Assembly (NCBI GenBank): GCA_017432485.1
Contig: JAFRJB010000038.1
Coordinates: 1 to 64,000, forward strand
Reading direction: 5' to 3'
DNA length: 64,000 nucleotides
DNA from: Clostridia bacterium
GTDB taxonomy: Bacteria > Bacillota > Clostridia > Oscillospirales > Acutalibacteraceae
The notes under the pieces were generated by a model. That model saw nothing but the letters and a program-made list of their open reading frames with translations. It did not search any database and had not been told where the DNA came from. How positions within the stretch are numbered: the first letter of the stretch is position 1; the number at the start of each line of letters is the position of its first letter. The translations under genes were made by a program, and so were the position numbers. Shown here in pieces: positions 15,535 through 27,011 of this stretch.

Positions 15535-17067
15535 CTACTGCTTCTTCCAATACTTGCGGTCAAGCGAGCGGTACTGCACGGCTTCTAAGATGTGGGGTGT
15601 ATCAATGATATCACTCTCATCCAAGTCGGCAATCGTTTTGGAAACACGCAGCACTTTATCATACGCTCTTGCCGATAAGCCTAATTTTTCAAACGCGAGC
15701 TTAAGTGCTTGCTGGGCTTCGTCGCTGAGCAGGCAATATTTGCGGGTTTGGGAAGGCGACATCTGCGCATTGCAGACAATGTCGGTTTCGGCAAAGCGGC
15801 GCAACTGCCGCTCTCTGGCGCGGTTGACGCGCTTTTTAATATCTGCCGAGCATTCGCCCTTGTGTTTACTCGCCAAGTCATCGTATTCCACTGACTGCAC
15901 ATCCACGTGAATATCAAAGCGGTCTAAGAGCGGGTAAGAGATTTTGGCAATGTATTTTTCGGCGGCGTGAGGCGGGCAGGTGCACTGCTTGGTCGGGTGA
16001 CCGTAGTAGCCGCACTTGCAGGGATTCATCGCCGCAATTGTCATAAAGCGGGAAGGGTAGGTAATGGAGCCCGATACGCGGGAAATCGTGATTTTGCCGT
16101 CTTCCATCGGCTGGCGCAGGATTTCCATTGCCTGGCGGGTAAATTCGGGCAGTTCATCTAAAAACAGCACACCGTTGTGCGCGAGCGAGATTTCCCCCGG
16201 TTTAATGACCGTGCCGCCGCCGGAAAGACCGACAGGGGAAATGGTGTGGTGCGGAGAGCGGAAGGGGCGCTTGTGCAAAATCTCGGTGTCGGAGGGCAGT
16301 TCGCCCGCAATCGAGTGGATTTTGGTCGCTTCAATCGCTTCTTCAAAGGTCATATCCGGCAAAATGGAAGGAATGCGCTTGGCGAGCATGCTTTTGCCGG
16401 CGCCGGGAGCACCGACCATCAGCACATTGTGGCCGCCTGCCGCGGCAATTTCGAGCGCACGGCGCGCATCAAATTGCCCTCTGACATCTTCAAAGTCTTC
16501 AAAATCCACACTGTCTTCGGCAAAGCTGTAATCCACCGTTTCAACAGGGTTAAGGTCAATTTCGCCGCGCAGGTAGGCGGCAAGCTCTTTCACACTTTTG
16601 ACAGCATAGGCGCGAATGCCTTGAATAATGCGGCACTCGGCAGCGTTTTCAAAAGGCACAAAAATGCTTTCACAGCCTTCTTCTTTGGCTTTAATCGCCA
16701 TCGGCAACACACCGTTAATCGGGGAAACATCGCCATTGAGCGACAGTGCGCCGATAAAAGCGCTGTTGTCGGGAATTTTCTTAATTTGACCGCCGGCAAG
16801 CAAAATGCCGACCAATATCGGTAAATCGTAAATCGGCCCTTCTTTTTTGGTATCGGCAGGGGCGAGGTTGACCGTTATGCGCGAAACAGGGTAGTCAAAA
16901 CCGCTGTTTTTAATTGCCGAGCGCACGCGCTCTTTGGACTCTTTGACCGCAGTATCGGGCAGACCGACAATTTCAAATTTCGGCAAACCGCCTGAAATAT
17001 CCACCTCGACAGTGACACGAAACCCGTCGATACCCTGTAAACCGAGAGAATTGACCTTTGCAAACAT
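15535..17067 (-). CDS. comM: YifB/ComM-family Mg-chelatase-like AAA+ ATPase
   Basis: A 510-aa AAA+ protein. Members include ComM, a hexameric branch-migration helicase acting in natural transformation in some proteobacteria (family knowledge); the role in Clostridia is less clear. The N-terminal region (residues 1-170) has the Lon-type S5 fold with VEVDISGGLPKFEIVGLPD. The Walker A motif GAPGAGKS and the LDELPEF Walker B lie in the ChlI-like core. The C-terminal helical domain carries LSARAYDKVLRVSKTIADL. MFAKVNSLG at 17067 is the canonical start and removes 15 unlikely upstream codons. A small palindrome covers its ribosome site. Confidence 0.93.
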   Translation of the reverse strand: MFAKVNSLGLQGIDGFRVTVEVDISGGLPKFEIVGLPDTAVKESKERVRSAIKNSGFDYPVSRITVNLAPADTKKEGPIYDLPILVGILLAGGQIKKIPDNSAFIGALSLNGDVSPINGVLPMAIKAKEEGCESIFVPFENAAECRIIQGIRAYAVKSVKELAAYLRGEIDLNPVETVDYSFAEDSVDFEDFEDVRGQFDARRALEIAAAGGHNVLMVGAPGAGKSMLAKRIPSILPDMTFEEAIEATKIHSIAGELPSDTEILHKRPFRSPHHTISPVGLSGGGTVIKPGEISLAHNGVLFLDELPEFTRQAMEILRQPMEDGKITISRVSGSITYPSRFMTIAAMNPCKCGYYGHPTKQCTCPPHAAEKYIAKISYPLLDRFDIHVDVQSVEYDDLASKHKGECSADIKKRVNRARERQLRRFAETDIVCNAQMSPSQTRKYCLLSDEAQQALKLAFEKLGLSARAYDKVLRVSKTIADLDESDIIDTPHILEAVQYRSLDRKYWKKQ

Positions 17068-17081
17068 AAGGATATATCCTT
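17068..17081 (-). promoter_or_regulatory. Palindrome covering the comM ribosome binding site
   Basis: AAGGATATATCCTT is a perfect 14-base palindrome that ends at the base before the ATG. The AAGGA part is the likely Shine-Dalgarno sequence, so folding AAGGA onto TCCTT would hide it. Confidence 0.4.
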
Positions 17082-17126
17082 TCCGCGCGGGTATGAGCAT
17101 ATAAACCCGCAAATTATCTCATTTTC

Positions 17127-17155
17127 ATTATATACTAATTCAAAATACGGTTCAA
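17127..17155 (-). promoter_or_regulatory. Sigma-A promoter of the comM-ccdA-tlpA-trxA group
   Basis: On the minus strand TTGAAC (17155-17150), 17 bases, TATAAT (17132-17127). It lies 60 bases upstream of comM and diverges from the phosphoglucomutase promoter. Confidence 0.7.
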
Positions 17156-17174
17156 TATATTTTTGTGATTTGAG

Positions 17175-17203
17175 TTGACATACTTTAAAAATTTTTATAT
17201 TAT
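17175..17203 (+). promoter_or_regulatory. Sigma-A promoter of the phosphoglucomutase gene
   Basis: TTGACA (17175-17180), 17 bases, TATTAT (17198-17203), matching eleven of twelve consensus bases. An inverted repeat GCATAAT/ATTATGC (17216-17234) follows in the leader. Confidence 0.8.
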
Positions 17204-17263
17204 AGTTATGTATAGCATAATGCCTTATTATGCGCACTGCGTTATGTGCAGAAAGGAAACAAT

Positions 17264-18985
17264 ATGAATAATTGGAATGAACTTTATGCCCTTTGGTGCG
17301 AAAACGCCAAAGAGGACAGCGACTTAATTGAAGAATTAAAAGCAGTAGCAGGCAACGAAGCAGAGATTCAAGACAGATTTTATCAGTCTTTGGAATTCGG
17401 CACGGCGGGTTTGCGCGGTGTCATCGGCGCAGGGACCAACAGAATGAATGTTTACACTGTCGGTCAGGCAACGCAGGGGCTTGCTGCTTCTCTTTTAAAG
17501 CAATATGATGCACCGAGCGTGGCGATTGCTTACGACTCGCGCATTAAATCCGAAGTTTTTGCCAAAAAGGCGGCGTGTGTGCTGGCGGCAAACGGTGTGA
17601 AGGCATACATCTTTAAAGAATTGGTGCCCACACCGGTACTCAGCTTTGCGGTGCGCTATTTAGGCTGCAAGAGCGGTATTGTCATTACCGCTTCTCACAA
17701 TCCGAGTAAATACAACGGCTTTAAGTGCTACGACCCCGACGGTTACCAGATGACCGATGAGAGCGCAGCCAAAACCCTTGCCGAAATTCGCCACATTGAC
17801 ATGTTCCGCGATATTAAGAGCATCGGTTTTAAAGAAGGGCTTACGGCAGGCACGATTGCATATTGTGCGGATGAAGTGATGGAAGCATTCTTGGGCGAAG
17901 TGCAAAAGGCGGCGGTGAACCCCGGTATCTGCCAAAGCGCCAACCTCAATTTGATTTACTCGCCGCTCAACGGCACCGGCAATAAACCGGTAAGAGAAAT
18001 TTTGAAGAGAATCGGCATTGAGAATGTGGAAGTAGTGCCCGAGCAGGAATTGCCTGACGGTAATTTCCCGACCTGCCCGTACCCGAACCCCGAAATTCGC
18101 CAGGTCTTTGAAAAAGCGCTGGAAATGACCGCGCGCTTTGATGCCGACTTGATTTTGGCAACCGACCCCGATTGCGACAGAGTGGGTATTGCGGTCAAAG
18201 ACCGCAGCGGCGAATATCAGCTTATGAGCGGTAACGAAGTGGGCGCAATGTTATTGGAATACCTGCTTTCGCAGCGCGAGGCAAAGGGCACTATGCCGCC
18301 CGAACCGGTGGCAATTAAGAGCTTTGTGACCACCAACATTGCCAACAAGGTAGCGGCAAAACACGGCTGCCGCATTAAAGAAGTGCTTACCGGCTTTAAA
18401 TATATCGGCGAATACATCACCGATTTGGAAAAGCAGGGTAAAGAAAACAACTTTATTTTGGGCTTTGAGGAGAGCTACGGCTACCTCAGCGGCACCCACG
18501 CAAGAGATAAAGATGCGGTGGTTGCTTCCATGCTTATTTGCGAGATGGCAGCTTACTACAAGAGTATCGGCAAAAACCTCATTGAAGTGATGCAGGAACT
18601 GTATGCACAGTTCGGCATTTATAAGCACACGGTCATTTCGCTGCAATTTGAGGGCGCCGAGGGTATGGCAAAAATGCAGTCGATTATGCAAACCTTAAGA
18701 GAAGATGTCATTACCTCGCTTGCAGGCTTAAAGGTGGAATATTTCTCCGACTATAAGAAGCTTCAAAGAGTCAACCTCTCTACCAACGAGAGCGAAGACA
18801 TTTTACTGCCGAGCACAAATGCACTTGTGTATGAATTGGAAAATGATAACCTCTTTATCATTCGCCCCTCGGGCACGGAACCGAAAATTAAAGCATATAT
18901 TACCGCTTGCACCGCAACCGAAGAGGAAGCGCAGGCGTTAACACAAAAAATGGAAAAAGATTTTAGAAACTTAATAGGAGAGTAA
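17264..18985 (+). CDS. pgcA: Phosphoglucomutase / phosphomannomutase (alpha-D-phosphohexomutase)
   Basis: A 573-aa cytoplasmic enzyme that moves phosphate between C1 and C6 of hexoses, linking glucose-6-phosphate to glucose-1-phosphate for polysaccharide and envelope synthesis. The phosphoserine loop ITASHNPSKYNGFK (Ser near residue 145), the metal loop ATDPDCDRVG, the sugar loop GFEESYGYL and the phosphate site RPSGTEPKIK are all present. Length and motifs fit the PgcA group of Bacillota. ATG 17264 is chosen because GAAAGGAAA precedes it; a frame open from 17246 includes that site. A 33-aa peptide and beta-galactosidase follow on the same strand. Confidence 0.95.
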   Translation: MNNWNELYALWCENAKEDSDLIEELKAVAGNEAEIQDRFYQSLEFGTAGLRGVIGAGTNRMNVYTVGQATQGLAASLLKQYDAPSVAIAYDSRIKSEVFAKKAACVLAANGVKAYIFKELVPTPVLSFAVRYLGCKSGIVITASHNPSKYNGFKCYDPDGYQMTDESAAKTLAEIRHIDMFRDIKSIGFKEGLTAGTIAYCADEVMEAFLGEVQKAAVNPGICQSANLNLIYSPLNGTGNKPVREILKRIGIENVEVVPEQELPDGNFPTCPYPNPEIRQVFEKALEMTARFDADLILATDPDCDRVGIAVKDRSGEYQLMSGNEVGAMLLEYLLSQREAKGTMPPEPVAIKSFVTTNIANKVAAKHGCRIKEVLTGFKYIGEYITDLEKQGKENNFILGFEESYGYLSGTHARDKDAVVASMLICEMAAYYKSIGKNLIEVMQELYAQFGIYKHTVISLQFEGAEGMAKMQSIMQTLREDVITSLAGLKVEYFSDYKKLQRVNLSTNESEDILLPSTNALVYELENDNLFIIRPSGTEPKIKAYITACTATEEEAQALTQKMEKDFRNLIGE

Positions 18986-18990
18986 AGACT

Positions 18991-19092
18991 ATGAACAGAA
19001 AATTCGCAAAAATTGTAGCTATCGTTTTAGCGGCATTAATGGCGCTTAGCGCTTTTTCCGTCGGCATTTACGCTTTAATAGCAGCCAACTGA
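18991..19092 (+). CDS. 33-aa single-helix membrane peptide
   Basis: ATG 18991 follows TAGGAG (18975-18980, ten-base spacing) and runs to TGA 19090. The peptide starts MNRKFAKIVAIVLAALMA and ends IYALIAAN. The basic N-terminus and the hydrophobic stretch from about residue 8 to 31 predict one membrane helix or an uncleaved signal. It lies 5 bases after the phosphoglucomutase stop and 29 bases before the lacZ start, so it is in the same likely transcript. I recognise no family. It may be a real small membrane protein or a worn signal-peptide remnant; the ribosome site favours translation. Confidence 0.55.
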   Translation: MNRKFAKIVAIVLAALMALSAFSVGIYALIAAN

Positions 19093-19121
19093 TTTGAGAA
19101 AGATTGAGGAGGATAAGATAG

Positions 19122-22201
<3,080 letters not shown>

Positions 22202-22202
<1 letters not shown>

Positions 22203-23074
22203 TGCAATACACATCTTTTAACGACTATTGCCGCGCTCGATTCGGCTGCAAGGTATATAAACTCTCGCTGGATGCGGGGTTTACCTGCCCGAATCGAGAC
22301 GGTACTTTGGCAACAGGCGGCTGTACCTTCTGCGCGGGCGGAAGCGGCGGCCGCTTTTGTGCCGGCGGCAGTGATATCAAGGCGCAACTTGCCGCCGCAA
22401 AAGAATTGGTAAAAGCAAAGGGCGCTCACGAGTACATAGCCTATTTTCAAGCCTACAGCGGCACCTATGCGCCGGTTAGCCGCTTGGAAGCGCTCTACCG
22501 CAGTGCTGCCGAGAGCGAAGACATTGTTGCTCTTGCTATCGCCACGCGCCCCGACTGCCTTTCGAGAGAAGTGTTAGCGCTCTTAGAGCGCCTTAACCGC
22601 CAAAAGCCCGTCATTGTGGAACTGGGCTTGCAAACGGCAAACGAGCAAACTGCACATGCGTTTCACCGCTGCTACCCGAACAGCACCTACCTTGCGGCTG
22701 TCAAAGCCTTGAAAGGTGCGGGCATTCACACGGTCACACACCTGATTTTCGGCTTGCCGGGCGAGAGCGAAGCAGATATGCTCGCTTCGGTGGAATTTGC
22801 CTGCGCTGCGGGAACAGACGGTGTAAAATTTCATATGCTCAACATTTTGGAGGGCAGCGCACTTGCCGAAATCTTCCGGCGCGAGCCTTTTGAACTGATG
22901 AGCCGCGAAGCGTATGCGTCACTTGTCGCCAAGGCAGTGGCACTCTTGCCCCCGGGCGTGGTGGTGCACCGCCTGACCGGTGACGGCGACAAGCGCCTGC
23001 TCATCGCACCCGAATGGGTGAAAGATAAAAAGAAAACCCTCAACCTCATTCATAAAGAAATTGAGAAGGTGTAA
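22202..23074 (+). CDS. TIGR01212-type radical SAM protein (YtqA/YhcC family)
   Basis: A 290-aa iron-sulfur enzyme of unknown substrate. The N-terminus FNDYCRARFGCKVYKLSLDAGFTCPNRDG and GGCTFC give the unusually spaced Cys set of this family, and GSGGRFCAGG follows. The TIM-barrel motifs IVELGLQTANEQT, VTHLIFGLPGESE and HMLNILEGSAL are typical. The ATG overlaps the last base of the lacZ stop (TAATG), so translation is coupled, though a functional tie to galactose use is not evident. The family is widespread and uncharacterised. Confidence 0.92.
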
Positions 23075-23079
23075 AAATA

Positions 23080-23523
23080 ATGAAACGAATAATGTCTGTG
23101 CTTTTGCTTGCGCTGATGCTGATTGGCTTTAGCGGCTGTTTTTATAAGCCCTACGAAAAGGTGGAAGGCTTTCAAATCCTCGATTTTCGCGGTAATTATT
23201 GCTACTATATCGCCGGTGACTATTTTATTTTCAATGACAGCGGCGATTGTTGGTTGGAATATGTTGATAAAGACCACGATAAGAATGCCACGATTTACGA
23301 AGGTAAGTTTGTGCGCTTTTCCAAGATAAATCAAAACTATGTTGCTGTGGAAAATCAATTCGAAGCCGGCGATAAGCAAGTGCAGGAATACGCTCTCATT
23401 TATTTGCTCGATACTTTTCGGCAGTTAAAGGATGTGAAAATCCAAAGGGAATACGAATGGGAGAGTTTTCAAAAACTGCTCAAAGAAAAGCAATTAAAAA
23501 TAGAAAAGTGGGAAGAAGCTTAA
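23080..23523 (+). CDS. Unrecognised lipoprotein
   Basis: A 147-aa exported protein. The signal peptide ends in the lipobox IGFSGC, so the mature protein begins at about Cys21 and should be lipid-anchored on the outer face of the membrane. The mature part is rich in aromatic and charged residues (YCYYIAGDYFIF, YEWESFQKLLKEKQ) and predicted beta-rich then helical. I recognise no domain. It starts 5 bases after the radical SAM gene and ends one base before the next gene, so the two unknown proteins are translationally coupled and probably work together. Confidence 0.75.
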   Translation: MKRIMSVLLLALMLIGFSGCFYKPYEKVEGFQILDFRGNYCYYIAGDYFIFNDSGDCWLEYVDKDHDKNATIYEGKFVRFSKINQNYVAVENQFEAGDKQVQEYALIYLLDTFRQLKDVKIQREYEWESFQKLLKEKQLKIEKWEEA

Positions 23524-23524
23524 A

Positions 23525-24862
23525 ATGAAAAAAACAACAAGAATTGTCTTGATTATTTTGGCAGTGATTGCCGGGCTCTTTGTGCTTTTGGCGGCTGATT
23601 TTGCCATTGAAACGAAGTTAAGCTCCATTGAAAGTGAGCGCTTTCCGGTTCCTAAACTGCTTTTTGATGAGTACTATGCTTCAAGCGGCTGTGATGCATT
23701 TGTTCCCGATAAGCCGCAATATGCCGATTTCCCCGACTTTTGCCAAGGTATTTTTTATCAAAAAGAATCCGATACACTTATGCAGGCGGGCAATAACTCC
23801 GAGTCTATATATTTTGCGAGCGATGAAAAGGAAATCGTCGCTTTTGTGTTTTTCTCCGAGAGCAATACCACCGCTGACCAAATATGGTTTAAATCCATTG
23901 ATGTTGTGGGTGTGAAGGATTTTGTGCCGTGCAAGCAGGGCTACTATGCCTTTGCAATATGGAATGTAAGCGAGAAGCAATTATTTAAATTTGAAAGCTT
24001 CGAGGCATTAAAGGAGTATTGCGCGCAAAACAGTATTGACTTAGGCGAGTGGTACGGCTTAAGTCAAGATTGCTGCCTGCCGACCGATATGGACTCTTTC
24101 ATTGCCTGGTGCGGGGGAGCCTGGTGGAATATTTACTGGAAATATTCGCATTGGAATAAAAAATACAAAGCAAGCGGCAGCAATGCACCCTTAAGTGCTA
24201 AAGAAACCGAGATTGCCAAATCATATGCAAGCGACTTGCTTGGCGGTTATGATATTATCAAATATAAATCCAACCTTTATTCGGCTTTTGATAAAGAGGG
24301 CAGAGATTTTAGCGAGATGTGGCGTGTTAGCCCTGACATATCCGCTCACACGGAAAAAGCGCTCAACTATTTCACAAATACAGGTGATGTTTTTTCTTCC
24401 GAACAGCCTATTGATGTGTTTAGCGAGCCATCGTTGGCAGATGTTTTTGTTGTTTGTAAAAGAATGCATCATGAGGAAAACAGCCTGTACTGCAATGTTG
24501 CGCGCATAGCGGATTTGCCTGTTATCGATCACTCCGATATAAAAGGAATCATTTTTTGCGATGTAGGAAGCGAGAAGGAAATACTCAAGGTGAATACCGG
24601 CAAAACAACCGCCTTGCTTCAAAAAGAAATGCTGCAGCTGTCAAAAGCGGACCCGGTTCGCACCAAGAGTATTCCGCAACACTCGGAAGTTATCTATGAT
24701 GTTTGGCTTCAATTCGGTGATTTCAGTGCTCTTTATCGCTACGGCTCCGTATTTTACAGCGCAGGCAAATGGTACATGCATTATGAATATTCCGCCATTG
24801 ATGACTGCCTGGCGTGTTCGGATATGTTGAGCGCTTTGCTTTTACAGACCGTGCAGAAGTAA
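23525..24862 (+). CDS. Unrecognised membrane-anchored protein
   Basis: A 445-aa protein with one N-terminal membrane helix (residues about 6-26, VLIILAVIAGLFVLLAA) and a large, probably extracytoplasmic domain. The domain is rich in Trp, Tyr and Phe and has several cysteines (for example QDCCLP, AWCGGAWW). No catalytic motif is visible. The ATG stands one base after the lipoprotein stop codon without a clear ribosome site of its own, which points to coupled translation. Function is unknown; it is followed directly by the pyrophosphatase promoter. Confidence 0.7.
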   Translation: MKKTTRIVLIILAVIAGLFVLLAADFAIETKLSSIESERFPVPKLLFDEYYASSGCDAFVPDKPQYADFPDFCQGIFYQKESDTLMQAGNNSESIYFASDEKEIVAFVFFSESNTTADQIWFKSIDVVGVKDFVPCKQGYYAFAIWNVSEKQLFKFESFEALKEYCAQNSIDLGEWYGLSQDCCLPTDMDSFIAWCGGAWWNIYWKYSHWNKKYKASGSNAPLSAKETEIAKSYASDLLGGYDIIKYKSNLYSAFDKEGRDFSEMWRVSPDISAHTEKALNYFTNTGDVFSSEQPIDVFSEPSLADVFVVCKRMHHEENSLYCNVARIADLPVIDHSDIKGIIFCDVGSEKEILKVNTGKTTALLQKEMLQLSKADPVRTKSIPQHSEVIYDVWLQFGDFSALYRYGSVFYSAGKWYMHYEYSAIDDCLACSDMLSALLLQTVQK

Positions 24863-24865
24863 AAG

Positions 24866-24894
24866 TTGTTATTATTTCGTATTTATGTTATAAT
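24866..24894 (+). promoter_or_regulatory. Sigma-A promoter of ppa
   Basis: TTGTTA (24866-24871), 17 bases, TATAAT (24889-24894), starting four bases after the upstream stop codon. Confidence 0.75.
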
Positions 24895-24914
24895 AAAAGA
24901 AAAAGGGGCAAACT

Positions 24915-25445
24915 ATGAATATTTGGCACGAGATTAATCCGGAGCGCGTGACACCGCATGATTTTATCGCGGTTGTGGAAATCAAAAAAGGGAGCAAGAA
25001 AAAGTACGAGCTCGACAAAGAAACCGGCTTAATTATTTTGGATAGAATATTATACACTTCTACCCACTACCCGGCAAATTACGGCTTCATTCCGCACACC
25101 TTGGCGGATGACGGCGACCCGCTGGATGTACTTATTTTGTGCAACGAAGAAATTGACCCGCTGGTGATGGTGCGCTGCTACCCGATAGGGGTTATTAATA
25201 TGCGCGATAACGGCAGGGATGACCAAAAGATTATTGCCATTCCGTTTGAAGACCCGACCTATAATGCTTACCGCGGCATAGAGGCGCTGCCCAGCCATAT
25301 TTTTGAAGAAATGCGCCACTTCTTCTCGGTCTATAAGCAGTTAGAGGGGAAAGAGAGCGTGGTCAACGAGGTGATGAGCCAAAAAGTCGCCCTCGACATC
25401 ATCAAGCAGTCCATTGAAAACTACAACCAAAAGTTTGGTCGATAA
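24915..25445 (+). CDS. ppa: Soluble inorganic pyrophosphatase, family I
   Basis: A 176-aa cytoplasmic enzyme hydrolysing pyrophosphate to drive biosynthesis. The signature DDGDPLD at residues 65-71 holds the metal-binding aspartates. KKGSKKKYELDKETG at the N-terminus and DNGRDDQKI carry further active-site residues. HYPANYGFIPHT is the usual strand before the signature. Length fits the prokaryotic family I. Many Bacillota use the unrelated family II enzyme, so this is a useful marker. It has its own promoter, a GGGG ribosome site and a terminator. Confidence 0.96.
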   Translation: MNIWHEINPERVTPHDFIAVVEIKKGSKKKYELDKETGLIILDRILYTSTHYPANYGFIPHTLADDGDPLDVLILCNEEIDPLVMVRCYPIGVINMRDNGRDDQKIIAIPFEDPTYNAYRGIEALPSHIFEEMRHFFSVYKQLEGKESVVNEVMSQKVALDIIKQSIENYNQKFGR

Positions 25446-25447
25446 AT

Positions 25448-25475
25448 AAAGAGCCGCCTTGAAAGGCGGCTCTTT
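25448..25475 (+). terminator. Intrinsic terminator of ppa
   Basis: AAAGAGCCGCC pairs with GGCGGCTCTTT around TTGAAA, two bases after the ppa stop codon, ending in a short T-run. Confidence 0.85.
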
Positions 25476-25509
25476 ACTGAAAACTGAACCCTGAACACTG
25501 AAAACTAAA
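25476..25509. repeat. Short TGAAAACTGAA low-complexity repeat
   Basis: Three imperfect units of the type CTGAAAACTGAACC, CTGAACACTGAA and AACTAAAA lie between two convergent terminators. It resembles simple spacer repeats elsewhere in this window (13774-13800, 9120-9145). Confidence 0.4.
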
Positions 25510-25515
25510 AAGCAT

Positions 25516-25543
25516 AAAAAACATCGGCTGAGCCGATGTTTTT
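25516..25543 (-). terminator. Intrinsic terminator of the trkA-trkH operon
   Basis: AAAAACATCGG pairs with CCGATGTTTTT around five bases; the trkH stop codon (25542-25544) touches the stem. On the minus strand the T-run follows the stem. Confidence 0.82.
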
Positions 25544-27008
25544 AATGCTTTTTATACGTATGCGGCAGTAATAACATCAGTATCGGGAAAATTTCCAGCC
25601 TGCCGAAGAGCATATCGAAGCTAAACACGATTTTAGACAGGGCGCTGTAGCCGCTGTAATTGCTCATCGGGCCGATTTGGTCAAGCGCAGGGCCGATGTT
25701 ATTAAAGGTCGAAATAACTGCCGAAAGGTTAGAAGTGACCGAGTAATTCGCTTTGTCGAGTGAAACGATTAAGAAACTGACTACAATCAAAATCACATAT
25801 GCCGCCAAGTAGGCGTTGACATTGGAGACAGTTTGCTCGCTGACTTTTTGACCGTTGAATTTGACAACGCGGATTTCGCTGGGTCTGTTGAGCTTATGCG
25901 CGTTGCGCTTGAGTGATTTGAAGAGCAACATTACTCTTGCAATCTTCATACCGCCGCCCGTACTGCCGGCGCAGGCGCCAATCATCATCAGCACCAGCGC
26001 GACCGCTTGCGAGAATGCCGGCCACTGCGCAAAGTCCGCCGTAGCGTAACCGGTCGTGGTAATCAGCGCACCGACCTGGAATGCCGAGTGCATAATCGTT
26101 TCATTCAGCTGCATGGTTTGCGCAGTCTTTTGGTAAATATTGACCGCAAAGAAGAGGGTGCTGCAAAGCACAATAACCACATAGCAAATCAGCTCTTCAT
26201 TTTTCAGTGCTGACCAAACGCGCTTAAATAAGAGCATGAAGTAAATACTGAAATTGACACCGAATAAGAGCATAAAGACGGTGGTGACATTGATCGCAAA
26301 GGGTGTATAAGTGGCAAAGCCGCTGTTGAGCACCGTAAAGCCGCCGGTACCGGCAGTGCCGAAGGCAATACACGCTGCATCAAATATATTCATTTTACCG
26401 ATTAAAAGGAAAATGAAATCAAGCACCGTTAAGCCGATGTAGATAATATACAGAGCGCCTGCGGTTTCGCGCATTTTCGGGGTGGATTTGCCAACAGAGG
26501 GGCCGGTGCTTTCCGCTCTTAAAATGTGCAGCGAGAAGCCGCCCGAACCGCTCACCGGGATAATCGCCAAGAAGAAGACCAAAACGCCCATGCCGCCGAC
26601 CCAGTGAGAGAAGGAACGCCACCACAGCATACCTTTACCCAGATGCTCCACTTCGTTAAGAATGGAAGAACCGGTGGTCGTAAAGCCGGAAACGGTTTCA
26701 AAAAAGGCATCTACATAATGCGGAATAGTGCCCGAGAAAAAGAAGGGGAGCGCCCCTAAAAGGCACATAACAATCCACGCCATACCTACGCACACAAAGC
26801 CTTCTCTTGCGTAAAACTTTGCCTTCGCATCGCGGGAAATAATGCCGAAAATGGTGGCAAGCGAAAATGTAATAATAATGGTAAGCAAAAAGCCGAACAC
26901 ATTTTTGCTTTCATGCATGCACATGGAAATGATTAACGGGGGAACCATTAATACGGATTCAATCAGTAAAATCCATGCATGAATTTTTAACATGATTTTA
27001 TAATTCAT
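25542..27008 (-). CDS. trkH: TrkH/KtrB-family potassium uptake channel subunit
   Basis: A 488-aa integral membrane protein that conducts K+ into the cell. The four pore loops with selectivity-filter glycines are visible: FTTTGSS, AGTGGFTVL, ALITTTGYATADF and FNNIGPAL. WWRSFSHWVGGMGVLVFFLAIIP is the conserved TrkH helix. The chain begins directly with a membrane helix. It starts three bases after the trkA stop, so the channel and its gating ring are made from one message. The GGGGTAAG ribosome site overlaps the end of trkA. Confidence 0.95.
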   Translation of the reverse strand: MNYKIMLKIHAWILLIESVLMVPPLIISMCMHESKNVFGFLLTIIITFSLATIFGIISRDAKAKFYAREGFVCVGMAWIVMCLLGALPFFFSGTIPHYVDAFFETVSGFTTTGSSILNEVEHLGKGMLWWRSFSHWVGGMGVLVFFLAIIPVSGSGGFSLHILRAESTGPSVGKSTPKMRETAGALYIIYIGLTVLDFIFLLIGKMNIFDAACIAFGTAGTGGFTVLNSGFATYTPFAINVTTVFMLLFGVNFSIYFMLLFKRVWSALKNEELICYVVIVLCSTLFFAVNIYQKTAQTMQLNETIMHSAFQVGALITTTGYATADFAQWPAFSQAVALVLMMIGACAGSTGGGMKIARVMLLFKSLKRNAHKLNRPSEIRVVKFNGQKVSEQTVSNVNAYLAAYVILIVVSFLIVSLDKANYSVTSNLSAVISTFNNIGPALDQIGPMSNYSGYSALSKIVFSFDMLFGRLEIFPILMLLLPHTYKKH

Positions 27009-27011
27009 ATC

